Shown: positions 1 through 8,702, numbered from the stretch's first letter. The stretch: DNA of 42,109 nt from an uncultured Amylibacter sp. (GCA_905182285.1 CAJJAY010000037.1:1-42109); one strand, 5' to 3'. Numbers and translations are program-made. Notes: a model not told the origin generated them from the letters alone.

Positions 1-101
1 TTGCAGCGAATGGAGCTGATGGTAATGCTGATGTCGAAGCAAGTGTTAGAGCAAAAGTTCAAAAACTTTGTGACCAATTCCCAATTTATGACCAATTATA
101 A
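1..101 (+). CDS. glyA: Serine hydroxymethyltransferase, C-terminal end (partial)
   Basis: Only the last 32 codons are present, entering from the left edge and ending at TAA 99-101. The tail VRAKVQKLCDQFPIYDQL matches the usual SHMT C-terminus, where a Val-Lys-x-Leu-Cys-x-x-Phe-Pro-x-Tyr pattern is typical. The enzyme is cytoplasmic and PLP-dependent and interconverts serine plus tetrahydrofolate with glycine plus 5,10-methylene-tetrahydrofolate. A terminator hairpin follows within 20 nt. The 5' end of a glyA-like gene lies at the other window edge in the same orientation, so this may be one of two copies. The call rests on a short tail and is moderately sure. Confidence 0.72.
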   Translation, partial: AANGADGNADVEASVRAKVQKLCDQFPIYDQL

Positions 102-120
102 AAATTAAAATATATCTCTT

Positions 121-152
121 AAAAAAGGACAGCGTGTGAGCTGCCCTTTTTT
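121..152. terminator. Bidirectional intrinsic terminator
   Basis: The arms AAAAAAGGACAGC and GCTGCCCTTTTTT pair over 13 positions with one mismatch, around the 6-nt loop GTGTGA. The T-run on one strand and the A-run on the other let it serve both the rightward glyA end (stop at 101) and the leftward pit gene (stop at 166). Confidence 0.85.
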
Positions 153-165
153 AAGCATGTAAAAA

Positions 166-1650
166 TCAAGCCATTACGTTTACTAGAACTAAGAATATCC
201 CCCCAGATATGATTGCAGCAGCAGGGACAGTTATTACCCAAGCAGCAATTATTGTCATGAAATGAGATCTTCGTACCAATTTACGATGTCTACGTTTTTT
301 ACTGTCTTGTTTTTTCGTCTCGGTTGAAATTACTTCTGCAACTTTTTGATTATTAGTAGTAATTCGCCAATGAATTTCACGGAAGAAACCTACCCCAAAA
401 ACAGAGCCAACTGCAATATGTGTAGAGCTCACTGGCAAGCCTAACCATGATGCAATTATAACTGTTATTGCTGCAGATAAAGCAACACAGTAGGCACGCA
501 AAGGGTTCAATTTTGTAATTTGCTCACCAACCATTCTAATAAGTTTTGGACCAAATAATAATAAACCAAAAGATATACCAAATGCGCCAACAACCATTAC
601 CCATATAGGAATTGCAACTTTAGAAACTACTTCTCCAGCTTCAACGGTATGTACAATTGCGGCTAAAGGACCAACTGCATTAGCAACATCATTTGCACCA
701 TGAGCAAACGAGAGCATGGCAGCAGCACATACAAGTGGAATTGTGAACAAGTTTCGTACTGTTTTTTTTGTATTCGGCTTACCTTCAGACTGTTTTTTAA
801 TTATTGGTTTAGTTATGAAATATGCCAGTGCAGCTGCTATACCACCTATTAATAGAGCCGTTTGAAGATCGATTTTAATTATTTTTTTAACACCTTTTAC
901 TGCTAAATATGTTGAAAAAGCCATTGCCATAATGGCAATCAAGACAGGCACCCAACGTCTTGCTGCAGCAATTTTATCATCTTTATCAGATACTTGCGAT
1001 TTAATAAACCAAAGGAATAATGCTGCAATTAATCCACCTAATAAAGGTGAAATAACCCAAGATGCAGCAATTTGACTCATCTTTGGCCAATTAACAGCAG
1101 CAAATCCTGCAGCAGCAATTCCAGCACCCATAACTCCTCCAACAACTGAGTGTGTCGTTGATACAGGCGCTCCTACCCAAGTGGCTAAATTAACCCATAA
1201 GGCAGCAGATATTAATGCTGCAAACATTGCCCAAATAAAAGTTTCTGGATCACCAACAGCAGATGGATCAATAATACCTTTCGATATAGTTCCAACCACA
1301 TCTCCTCCAGCTAGTAGCGCACCTGCACTTTCAAATATAGCAGCAATAATCAGCGCACCTGTCATTGACAATGCATTTGCTCCAACAGCTGGGCCTACAT
1401 TATTAGCAACATCATTTGCACCAATATTAAGTGCCATGTACGCACCGATAGCAGCTCCCGCAATGATAATGTAACTATCAGAATTCCATCCAAGAATAAG
1501 GCTAGCAATTAAACCCGCAAGAATTATAAAAGCAAATGCAATAGATGGGGCTAAGAATTGCTGTCGCGTGGCTAATGCTGCTTGCTCAAGGGATACGCGA
1601 CTCCTAAGGTCTCGATCTAATGTTTTATTTATACGAGCTTTTTTTACCAT
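166..1650 (-). CDS. pit: PiT-family inorganic phosphate permease
   Basis: Integral inner-membrane, low-affinity phosphate (metal-phosphate/H+ symport) permease. The protein has the duplicated PiT architecture: GANDVAN occurs at about residues 77-83 and again at 318-324, and each half also carries a Val-Ser-(Ser/Thr)-Thr-His motif. A hydrophilic linker separates the two halves, and about ten hydrophobic segments are visible. I place the start at ATG 1648-1650 (494 aa) because GAGAG sits 8 nt upstream. An in-frame ATG at 1698 would add 16 residues but has a poor ribosome site and lies only a few bases past the predicted transcription start. The gene is divergent from phoB and is preceded by a Pho-box-like element with a -10 hexamer, so PhoB control is likely. 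Confidence 0.93.
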   Translation of the reverse strand: MVKKARINKTLDRDLRSRVSLEQAALATRQQFLAPSIAFAFIILAGLIASLILGWNSDSYIIIAGAAIGAYMALNIGANDVANNVGPAVGANALSMTGALIIAAIFESAGALLAGGDVVGTISKGIIDPSAVGDPETFIWAMFAALISAALWVNLATWVGAPVSTTHSVVGGVMGAGIAAAGFAAVNWPKMSQIAASWVISPLLGGLIAALFLWFIKSQVSDKDDKIAAARRWVPVLIAIMAMAFSTYLAVKGVKKIIKIDLQTALLIGGIAAALAYFITKPIIKKQSEGKPNTKKTVRNLFTIPLVCAAAMLSFAHGANDVANAVGPLAAIVHTVEAGEVVSKVAIPIWVMVVGAFGISFGLLLFGPKLIRMVGEQITKLNPLRAYCVALSAAITVIIASWLGLPVSSTHIAVGSVFGVGFFREIHWRITTNNQKVAEVISTETKKQDSKKRRHRKLVRRSHFMTIIAAWVITVPAAAIISGGIFLVLVNVMA

Positions 1651-1711
1651 TTTGTGATCTCTCAAATTTAGAATAATGACTGATTCTAAAAGAACCATTA
1701 TTATTCACTCA

Positions 1712-1717
1712 GTTATA
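1712..1717 (-). promoter_or_regulatory. Candidate -10 element of pit
   Basis: TATAAC on the minus strand, 8 nt downstream of the Pho-box-like repeat. In PhoB-activated promoters the box replaces the -35 element. Transcription would start near 1705, downstream of which only the ATG at 1650 has a normal leader. Confidence 0.45.
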
Positions 1718-1725
1718 AATTTTAT

Positions 1726-1743
1726 GTAACAATTTTGTGACAA
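1726..1743 (-). promoter_or_regulatory. Candidate Pho box upstream of pit
   Basis: On the minus strand the 18-mer TTGTCACAAAATTGTTAC consists of two 7-bp repeats (TTGTCAC, TTGTTAC) with a 4-bp AT spacer, the 11-bp period bound by PhoB dimers. It matches the E. coli consensus CTGTCATAAATCTGTCAC at 13 of 18 positions by hand alignment. It lies between pit and phoB, about 45 bp upstream of the phoB start, so it could also affect phoB. Confidence 0.6.
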
Positions 1744-1787
1744 ATCAATTAAAGTGTAATTAATTATTATTTATATCGAAAATCCCA

Positions 1788-2495
1788 ATGCAGAGAACTT
1801 CATCAAATAAAAGTTTAATTCTAATTGTTGAAGATGAACCTTCACAAATGGAGCTATTATCATTTAACTTAAATGCTGAAGGATATGATGTTTTAAAAGC
1901 TGAAGATGGTGAGGAAGGATTATTACTATTTAAAGAACATGATATTGATTTAGTATTATTAGACTGGATGCTACCAAACATATCGGGTCTAGAAGTTTGT
2001 CGGCAAATGAAACGGTCAAAAAACTCTAAAGATTGCCACCTAATAATGCTCACAGCCAGAGGTGAAGAAGAAGATAAAGTTCGTGGCTTAGACATGGGGG
2101 CAGATGATTATATTGTTAAACCGTATTCTGTAAAAGAATTGCTTGCTCGTGTAAGATCAGGAATAAGAATTCGTTCAGCTGCAAAAGGAGCAGATACTTT
2201 AAACTACGGTAAAATAAAGATGGAAATTAATCGACGGAGTGTAAAGGTTGACAATAAAGCAATATCAATTGGACCACTTGAATTCAAATTACTTCAAGTT
2301 TTACTTGAATCTCCAAAACGAGTATTCTCAAGATCGCAGTTATTAGAAAAAATCTGGACAGAGAATTTAGAAGTAGAGACAAGAACTGTTGATGTTCACA
2401 TCGGTAGGCTTCGCAAAGCAATAAAATCTGTCAGTGACGATAATTTAGTGAAAACTGTTCGTGGTTTTGGATACTCTTTAGACGACAGCACTTAG
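1788..2495 (+). CDS. phoB: PhoB-like phosphate response regulator
   Basis: OmpR/PhoB-type two-component response regulator of 235 aa, close to the usual PhoB length. The receiver domain (about 8-122) shows the acidic pair E15/D16, phosphoacceptor D59 in LVLLDWMLP, T89 and K111. The phrase MLTARGEEED is characteristic of PhoB. The C-terminal winged helix (about 135-230) carries RTVDVHIGRLRKAI, the recognition-helix region. When phosphorylated by PhoR it binds Pho boxes and recruits RNA polymerase. It is divergent from pit with a Pho box between. No phoR, phoU or pst gene is adjacent: its stop directly abuts the stop of the convergent fusion gene. The ribosome site is weak. Confidence 0.88.
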   Translation: MQRTSSNKSLILIVEDEPSQMELLSFNLNAEGYDVLKAEDGEEGLLLFKEHDIDLVLLDWMLPNISGLEVCRQMKRSKNSKDCHLIMLTARGEEEDKVRGLDMGADDYIVKPYSVKELLARVRSGIRIRSAAKGADTLNYGKIKMEINRRSVKVDNKAISIGPLEFKLLQVLLESPKRVFSRSQLLEKIWTENLEVETRTVDVHIGRLRKAIKSVSDDNLVKTVRGFGYSLDDST

Positions 2496-5495
2496 TCAAG
2501 AAGTAAACATTTCAGCTTCAGATAAACATTCATCTAAGCCAATTAATATACAATCAATATCATTATCATTTACCGTTAAAGGTGGGCGAATTTTTAAAAT
2601 GTTGTCGTTTGGTCCTTCTACGCCAATGAGTATTCTCATATCTCTTAAACGGTTTACTATATAAGTAGCAATTTGAGTAGCAGGTGTTAAATTTTTATCA
2701 ATTACTAATTCTACACCTACAAAAAGACCAAACCCACGGACATCACCAATTAGAGTGTGTTTATCTTGAAGTTTACGCAAGCCATCCAATAAACGTTTAC
2801 CCCTTAGAAAAGCATTATTTTGTAGTTTTTCATCCTGAATAATTTTTAAAACTTCAACGCCGATTTTACATGATAGTGTTGAACCACCAAAAGTAGAGAA
2901 AAACTCTATTCCGTTATCAAACTTTTCTGCAATTTCTTTCTTTGTAATTACGACACCTATCGGATGACCATTTCCGATTGGTTTTCCTAATACTACTATA
3001 TCAGGCAATACTTTTTGTTGTTCAAATCCATAATAGAAACTTCCCAAACGGCCCAACCCAGTTTGAACTTCATCAGCGATGCATATACCACCCGCATTAC
3101 GTATTTTCTTGTATACTTCAGATAGATACCCATCCGGTGGAATAATTTGCCCGCCAACACTTGGAAAAGTTTCTGATATAAATCCTGCAAGCTTACCATC
3201 ACGAAATTCTATTTGATTTAAGGCATTATTAATTAAATCTGCATATTTATTTGCACGATTAGGGTCATTTCTTCGAAACTTGCCACGATAATCATCTGCA
3301 ACATCAACCAAATGCACCCAAGGTTTGCGCCCAATACCATTTGGTTTGTTAAACTTATATGCTGAAACTTCAACAGCAGCATTTGTATTTCCATGATAAC
3401 CATGATCCGGAGTTATAATATCTTCTCCATCGGTTGCGGTTCGGGCTAGGCGTAATGCAAGCTCGTTTGCTTCTGATCCTGAATTAACAAAATAACATAC
3501 ATTAAGTTCTTTGGGCATTGTATCTAATATAAGTTTCGAAAACTCATTTAATATTGGGTGAAGATATCGTGTATTAGTATTCAACTGTTGTAATTGTTTT
3601 GTTACAACTTTCTGTATTCTAGGGTGAGAATGACCAACATGGGGAACATTGTTATAAGCATCTAAATAAGTTCGGCCCATTTGATCAAATAAATAATTTT
3701 TCCACCCACGCACAAACATTAAAGGGTTTTTATATGATAACTTGAGATTACCCCCAAAATTATTTTTACGCTCTTCTTTTATAGCTGTTTCATTAATTTT
3801 TTTATAAGCTGTTTTAGTATCTGATAGATTCAGTAATGAAGCAGGATTTGGACATAACTTACTCCAAATTTTTAATTCGTCAGGGTCACAAACTCCAGGC
3901 CAATTGCTGTCCATACAATCCAAGCACAAGAAAATTTGGAAATGTAAATGTGGCGCCCAACCACCGTTATTATGTTTACTTCCTAGTTCGCAAAAGATTT
4001 CTCCCCCTTTAATTTCTTGTCCAATTGTAAGTTGATTTACAACATTTGGGTTTAAATGACCGTAAAGAGAATAAAATTTATCCCCAAAATTATTATGATG
4101 TTCTAAAATAACAACTCCACCATAATCCAGATGGTGATTGTGATTTTCAACGGCGCAAACAACACCATTAAGAGGAGCACTTATTTCATGGCCATGATCA
4201 GTAAATACATCTACCCCGAGGTGAACTGAGCGCCTACTAGAATTATTATACTTTCCATTGCTGAAAGCTTTAGAAGTATAAATTAATCTGGGTTCACCCC
4301 AAAGGCCCAACCAATAATCTGAATTTATATCTACCCCAATATTTGCTGCCTCATTAGGATCTATTTTAAATGGGTTTTCAGGTACAGCTGTACCAAAAAC
4401 TGATAAATCACCAAATGATGCGTTTTCTAAATTAACCTTAAATATTTCGGAAAAACTTCCTCGCCCTTCATCTAAATATGCCATTACGCGTTTTGCGTTT
4501 TTTGTAACTTCAAAGCCACAGGCGACACGTAATGAAGCTAGTATCATATGTTCATCAAATTTCTGTTCTAAAAATCGCCATGCTGGTGCTTGAGAAATTT
4601 TAATGTATGGATCATTAGGGTTATTTTTTGCCATAAGTGTGGAATTAACAACACTGACAGCCAATCTCATTTTTATAAAAATAAAAAGCAACTCTAGTTC
4701 ATCTTCAGTTAAAGAATTCTTTTGATGATATGAGCCAACAAAATTGCTTAGTATACTAATTGGATTATCTTGATCCAAAATAATATAAGCACAAGCAATT
4801 GCTACTTCACAGATATGTGGGCCCCTAACCATATCGCCAAAATCAATTAATCCAGATACTTTGACACCATCTAAAATATTAGAAGTTACCAATATATTAT
4901 AATCATTTAAATCATTATGAATTGCAAAATAAGGTAGCTTTTTTGCTTCATTAAGCACTGAAGTATATTCCTTGATAATATTTACTAAGATATTTTTTCT
5001 AGAACTATCTTGGATTAAACTTAAATGCTCTGTAATCCAATTTGCTTGCATTAAATTCCACTTAAAGTCTCTGTCTAAATATGGATGATCAAACTCTTCT
5101 AAGGCTTTACTTAATGCACCTATCTTTGATCCTAAATCATTAGCTAGGTCTATTGATTTTGGCTTAATTTTTGCATAGCAAATTCCATCTATAGCCTTAA
5201 TTAGCCAAACTAATCTTTCATGCCCATTTTCATCAATGAGTGTTGCAAAATCTGTAGCTGAATTTGTTGTTATAATTGCTGGAGTAAAAAGGTTTTTGCC
5301 TTCCACTGAGCGAATTGCAGCACATTGCATATTAATTAAGCTAGGATCACATCCTACCCGCATAACTTTTAATATATATTTATCATTATCTTCTGTCTTT
5401 ACTAAAAAATTTAAATCAAATTCACCATCAAGTTTTTTTAGTGAGGCATTAATATCAAAATTTTCATATAATTTTTTTGCCCAATGAACAGACAT
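2496..5495 (-). CDS. Three-domain fusion: APH-type kinase, M23 metallopeptidase, class III aminotransferase
   Basis: A 999-aa protein with three enzyme modules. Residues about 15-330 form an aminoglycoside-phosphotransferase-like kinase with HNDLNDYN (H193, D195, N200) and DFG at 218-220. Residues about 395-540 form an M23 (LytM-like) domain with all expected ligands: H425 and D429, H480 in SLYGH, and H516/H518 in HLH. Residues about 585-999 form a class III PLP aminotransferase fold with SGSEAN (672-677), DEVQTGLGR (from 808) and Schiff-base lysine K838 in LGKPIG. No signal peptide is seen, so it is probably cytoplasmic. The kinase plus class III fold resembles the hydroxylysine-kinase and phospho-lyase pairs (AGPHD1 with AGXT2L2, ETNPPL), which suggests an amino-alcohol kinase/phospho-lyase. 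That is inference. The start has AAGGA upstream. The substrate is unknown. Confidence 0.9.
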   Translation of the reverse strand: MSVHWAKKLYENFDINASLKKLDGEFDLNFLVKTEDNDKYILKVMRVGCDPSLINMQCAAIRSVEGKNLFTPAIITTNSATDFATLIDENGHERLVWLIKAIDGICYAKIKPKSIDLANDLGSKIGALSKALEEFDHPYLDRDFKWNLMQANWITEHLSLIQDSSRKNILVNIIKEYTSVLNEAKKLPYFAIHNDLNDYNILVTSNILDGVKVSGLIDFGDMVRGPHICEVAIACAYIILDQDNPISILSNFVGSYHQKNSLTEDELELLFIFIKMRLAVSVVNSTLMAKNNPNDPYIKISQAPAWRFLEQKFDEHMILASLRVACGFEVTKNAKRVMAYLDEGRGSFSEIFKVNLENASFGDLSVFGTAVPENPFKIDPNEAANIGVDINSDYWLGLWGEPRLIYTSKAFSNGKYNNSSRRSVHLGVDVFTDHGHEISAPLNGVVCAVENHNHHLDYGGVVILEHHNNFGDKFYSLYGHLNPNVVNQLTIGQEIKGGEIFCELGSKHNNGGWAPHLHFQIFLCLDCMDSNWPGVCDPDELKIWSKLCPNPASLLNLSDTKTAYKKINETAIKEERKNNFGGNLKLSYKNPLMFVRGWKNYLFDQMGRTYLDAYNNVPHVGHSHPRIQKVVTKQLQQLNTNTRYLHPILNEFSKLILDTMPKELNVCYFVNSGSEANELALRLARTATDGEDIITPDHGYHGNTNAAVEVSAYKFNKPNGIGRKPWVHLVDVADDYRGKFRRNDPNRANKYADLINNALNQIEFRDGKLAGFISETFPSVGGQIIPPDGYLSEVYKKIRNAGGICIADEVQTGLGRLGSFYYGFEQQKVLPDIVVLGKPIGNGHPIGVVITKKEIAEKFDNGIEFFSTFGGSTLSCKIGVEVLKIIQDEKLQNNAFLRGKRLLDGLRKLQDKHTLIGDVRGFGLFVGVELVIDKNLTPATQIATYIVNRLRDMRILIGVEGPNDNILKIRPPLTVNDNDIDCILIGLDECLSEAEMFTS

Positions 5496-5532
5496 TTACA
5501 AGATCCTTTATTTAAATTTTGAAAAGCATAAA

Positions 5533-5729
5533 ATGAAACTATTTTCTAAATTAAAGAATTTATTTCAATATTCAATCCAGTAAAAATTAAAAATGCTACA
5601 CAAGTTATAATTGAAAATATTAGTATTGCATTATTCACTATGATGATTGATCTTTCTAAAGAAAAAATAGAAATAGAATTTAGCTTTTATAAAAAGTGCT
5701 GTGAACTGATTAGCAAGGAAGACAATTGA
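5533..5729 (+). pseudogene. Possible frameshifted small ORF
   Basis: An ATG at 5533 opens a 16-codon reading frame that stops at 5581-5583. A second frame, open from 5550 to TGA 5727-5729, continues with plausible protein sequence (VKIKNATQVIIENISIALFT, then a charged helix ending KKCCELISKEDN). A one-base shift between about 5551 and 5583 would join them into a protein of about 65 aa. The second frame's stop overlaps the TTG start of the next gene as TTGA, which looks like translational coupling. In frame it has only an ATG at 5640 (29 aa). It may be a decayed gene, a sequencing error, or chance. Confidence 0.22.
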
Positions 5730-6682
5730 AAATATTAAAAAAACTATTAGTTTCATTATTTTTTGCGATAGCTGCTAATAGTTCAGCTGCTCAAGATAGC
5801 AAAATTACCATTGCTGATTTAACATGGACAGGCGCTAATGCAATTGGCCACGTGATCCAAGCAATTATAACTGGACCAATGCGTGGTGAAGCAGAAATTG
5901 TTAAAGGCGCATCAGACGGTTCAATTATATTTGCTTCGATGGATAAAGGTGATGGCTCAATTGACGTTCACCCAGATATTTGGATGCCAGTACAAATTAA
6001 TAACTGGAATAAGTATATTGAAGGGAACAATTCAGTTGCATTAAATAAGCCTTATAATGGCACACAAGGAATGTTTGTACCTTATTACTTATCTGATAAA
6101 ATATCTTCTTTTTCTGACTTAGCAGATTCTGAAATTGCTTCATTATTTGATAAAGATGGAAATGGTAAAGGTGAATATTGGGCTGGAGACGCTTCTTGGA
6201 CATCAACAAAAATTTGGCAAATTAAATTTAAATCATACGGATTAGATAAATTATGGGAACCGGAAATTATTCCTGATGCAACTTTTAAGAGTCAATTAGA
6301 AATAGCATATAATAGTCAAAAACCAATTTTATTTTATTATTGGACGCCAGAATGGTTATTTGCTGCTTATGAATTACTTGCTTTAGATGAACCACTTTTT
6401 TCTGAAGGTTGCCAAATGTTAAATTTAGAACAAGAAAATTGGCTTGAAGCATCAATATTTAATTGCAAACATACAGATACAAAAGTTTGGGTTGGTCATT
6501 CTAGATCACTTGAAGATCGGAATCCTGATGTTGCAAAAATGTTAACTAACATAGCTCTTAATCCAGCAACAATAAATGAATGGGCTTTAAAAATTGGTCG
6601 AGATGGAATGGATCCAGTAGTTGTTGCTGAAAAGTGGGTAAAAGAAAACATGGATATAGTAAACGCCTGGATTAATGGATAA
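5726..6682 (+). CDS. Glycine-betaine-type ABC transporter substrate-binding protein
   Basis: Periplasmic binding protein of the OpuAC/ProX family, 318 aa. A signal peptide is clear: KILKKLL, a hydrophobic core, then AANSSAAQD with likely cleavage near residue 22. Tryptophan-rich segments typical of betaine-binding aromatic boxes are present (DLTWTGAN, IWMPVQINNW, YYWTPEWLF). The start is TTG 5726-5728 with AAGGAA five bases upstream. Ligands of this family are quaternary amines such as glycine betaine, proline betaine or choline; which one cannot be read from the sequence. No ATPase or permease gene is adjacent, so it is an orphan component. It lies 16 kb from the Rieske/DMGDH operon that would degrade such compounds. 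Confidence 0.85.
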   Translation: MKILKKLLVSLFFAIAANSSAAQDSKITIADLTWTGANAIGHVIQAIITGPMRGEAEIVKGASDGSIIFASMDKGDGSIDVHPDIWMPVQINNWNKYIEGNNSVALNKPYNGTQGMFVPYYLSDKISSFSDLADSEIASLFDKDGNGKGEYWAGDASWTSTKIWQIKFKSYGLDKLWEPEIIPDATFKSQLEIAYNSQKPILFYYWTPEWLFAAYELLALDEPLFSEGCQMLNLEQENWLEASIFNCKHTDTKVWVGHSRSLEDRNPDVAKMLTNIALNPATINEWALKIGRDGMDPVVVAEKWVKENMDIVNAWING

Positions 6683-6730
6683 AACAATAGTAATAATATT
6701 GTAATGGCGTCACTTTAAAGAGGCATTTCT

Positions 6731-7366
6731 TTATTGGACTAAATCTACAGGTATTAACCCTCTCAAAGAATTTCCAACGAATATCTTATCTGCCAAATAC
6801 AAATCATCAATGAATAAAACTTGTTCTTTTGCTTTTCCTTTTGACAAAATTTCTTGTCGTAAGACACCAGGCAAACATCCACAATGCAATGGCGGCGTTA
6901 AAAGGAAATTATTAACTAATAAAAATACGTTTGTAATAGTGCCCTCACAAACTTCTTTATTTTCATTTAGAAATAATACTTCATCTAGATTTTTTAAATT
7001 CTCACGTTCTGTGTCATAGATAATTCGATTTGTTGTTTTTATACTTAACCAAGGGTCTTTAGAGCTTAATACTTTATCAGATATACCAACACGCCAACGG
7101 TCAAAATTTTGAATTTCTCCAATTTTGATGTCTATTTTTCCATCTATATTAACTGTCAATCTGATCCGAGATAACTTATCATCAACCGCTTCACCTAATG
7201 CCATTAATATTGCGCCCCTATCAAAGGGATACAGTAATTTTGAACAAGTTTGTTCAAGGCGATCTATGTGGCCTGCCAACCTTAAAAAGCCTTCATCAGG
7301 ATTAAAACACAATGTTTCAATAATCTTTAAACCTTTTGGGGCAATTTTGTGTAACGCGCTTTCCAT
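6731..7366 (-). CDS. pabC: Aminodeoxychorismate lyase-like class IV aminotransferase
   Basis: A 211-aa fold-type IV PLP enzyme, at the short end for the family. Likely catalytic lysine K110 in SIKTTNR and E141 in CEGTITNVF match the PabC/BCAT signature. PabC converts 4-amino-4-deoxychorismate to p-aminobenzoate plus pyruvate in folate synthesis. The gene overlaps the 3' end of pabB by 40 nt in another frame, and this neighbour is the main reason for choosing pabC over ilvE or dat. It is convergent with the binding-protein gene; a weak AT hairpin (6684-6702) lies in the gap. Confidence 0.82.
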   Translation of the reverse strand: MESALHKIAPKGLKIIETLCFNPDEGFLRLAGHIDRLEQTCSKLLYPFDRGAILMALGEAVDDKLSRIRLTVNIDGKIDIKIGEIQNFDRWRVGISDKVLSSKDPWLSIKTTNRIIYDTERENLKNLDEVLFLNENKEVCEGTITNVFLLVNNFLLTPPLHCGCLPGVLRQEILSKGKAKEQVLFIDDLYLADKIFVGNSLRGLIPVDLVQ

Positions 7367-8481
7367 AAAGCTTCCTCATATTCTGCTTTAGCTGTACTAT
7401 CATACACAATACCACCACCAACATTCAAACGAACATCTTTGTTGGGAAACAAACTTAGTGTCCGGATACAAACATTAAAACTCATGGAACCATTTGGAGA
7501 TATCCAACCCATCGACCCACAATACACATCACGTGGCTCAAGTTCAACGTCACGGATAACTTCCATAGCTCGAATCTTAGGTGCACCTGTAATTGAACCA
7601 CATGGAAACAGTGCAGTAAAAAGGTCTTTTATACTAAGCCTATCTAATAACTTTGCCCGCACCTCCGAAATCATCTGCAAGACAGTTTCATAGGTCTCAA
7701 CAGTAAACAATTCAGGAACATGAACAGAACCAACTTTCGCTATCCTAGAAATATCATTACGCAATAAATCAACAATCATAAGGTTTTCTGCACGATTTTT
7801 TGGATCGTTTGATAGCCAATTTTTCAGCTCATCATCTTCTTGTTTATTTTTGCCACGAGGCAAAGTACCTTTCATTGGGCGCGTTGAAATATTACCTCTA
7901 TCATCTACCTTAAAAAATAGCTCTGGAGATCGTGATATTAATATGGGTCCTTGGTTGAAATTTACCAATCCTCCATACTTTACAGGCTGAAGGGTTTTTA
8001 GTCTTTCATATAGGCCCAATGCAGTTCCTTTATGTGTAGAAGTCATTGGGAAAGTGAGATTAGTTTGATAAAAATCTCCTGAAGCTATATATTTAGCCAG
8101 AATATTAAACGGAATTTCATAATCACTTTCTGACCATAAAGCTAAAGGCTCATCAAGTTCAGCGTGATCTTTATCAATAAATGACTGATTTGCCAGCTCT
8201 TGCCTTACATTATCATCTGTACCAGAGAATACTCCAAAGCAAATCAAAGGCGACCGCCGATTATTTGGCATTAAATTATTTAATTTAGGTTCCAGCGCAT
8301 AGCCCAATTCATAACTTACATATCCAGCCAACCATTTTCCAGCTGCACGAGCAGTTTCCATCTCTTGTAACGCTTCTAAAACATCATCTGTGTTCCAAGC
8401 GCAGATCATCTTTTCTGGATTAGCAAAAACTTTTGCCTCACCTTCTGGTCCATCTTCTAACAAGATATATTCTATGCTCAT
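7327..8481 (-). CDS. pabB: Aminodeoxychorismate synthase component I
   Basis: A 384-aa chorismate-binding enzyme that adds ammonia (from a PabA-type glutaminase, not seen here) to chorismate, giving 4-amino-4-deoxychorismate. Family motifs appear in order: GDFYQTNLTFPM, ISRSPELFF, TRPMKGTLPRG, LMIVDLLRNDISR, CGSITGAPKIRAME and YCGSMGWISPNG. The PMKGT lysine and the absence of an N-terminal tryptophan-binding motif fit PabB rather than TrpE. GAGG lies about nine bases before the ATG. It is the first gene of a two-gene unit with pabC and is divergent from carB across a 260-bp gap. Confidence 0.92.
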   Translation of the reverse strand: MSIEYILLEDGPEGEAKVFANPEKMICAWNTDDVLEALQEMETARAAGKWLAGYVSYELGYALEPKLNNLMPNNRRSPLICFGVFSGTDDNVRQELANQSFIDKDHAELDEPLALWSESDYEIPFNILAKYIASGDFYQTNLTFPMTSTHKGTALGLYERLKTLQPVKYGGLVNFNQGPILISRSPELFFKVDDRGNISTRPMKGTLPRGKNKQEDDELKNWLSNDPKNRAENLMIVDLLRNDISRIAKVGSVHVPELFTVETYETVLQMISEVRAKLLDRLSIKDLFTALFPCGSITGAPKIRAMEVIRDVELEPRDVYCGSMGWISPNGSMSFNVCIRTLSLFPNKDVRLNVGGGIVYDSTAKAEYEEALWKARYTKLPQKV

Positions 8482-8654
8482 ACTTGGGAGCCTCTTATTG
8501 AACTATTACTTACTTAGTGCGATCGAAGAATAGTTTCCACAAAAAACATTGTTTTAATTCTGCTAATTTATTAATCAATTTCATTTTATTTTAAGCCAAA
8601 CATAAAACAATTATAAATAACCAAATAATACCAGAGTAATATGTAAAATTCACT

Positions 8655-8666
8655 TGCGTGAACGCA
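8655..8666. promoter_or_regulatory. Palindrome in the pabB-carB gap
   Basis: TGCGT-GA-ACGCA, overlapping a second dyad TTCAC-TTGC-GTGAA (8649-8662). This is a GC-rich patch in an otherwise AT-rich gap. It is a plausible repressor site for pabB or carB, with no regulator identified. Confidence 0.3.
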
Positions 8667-8702
8667 CCCAAAACATTAGACCCACGACAATTTGGAAATC
8701 AT

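Noticed and set aside
6684-6702. Terminator between the binding-protein gene and pabC
   Set aside because: Only a 6-bp AT stem (ACAATA/TATTGT) without a T-run; too weak to call.
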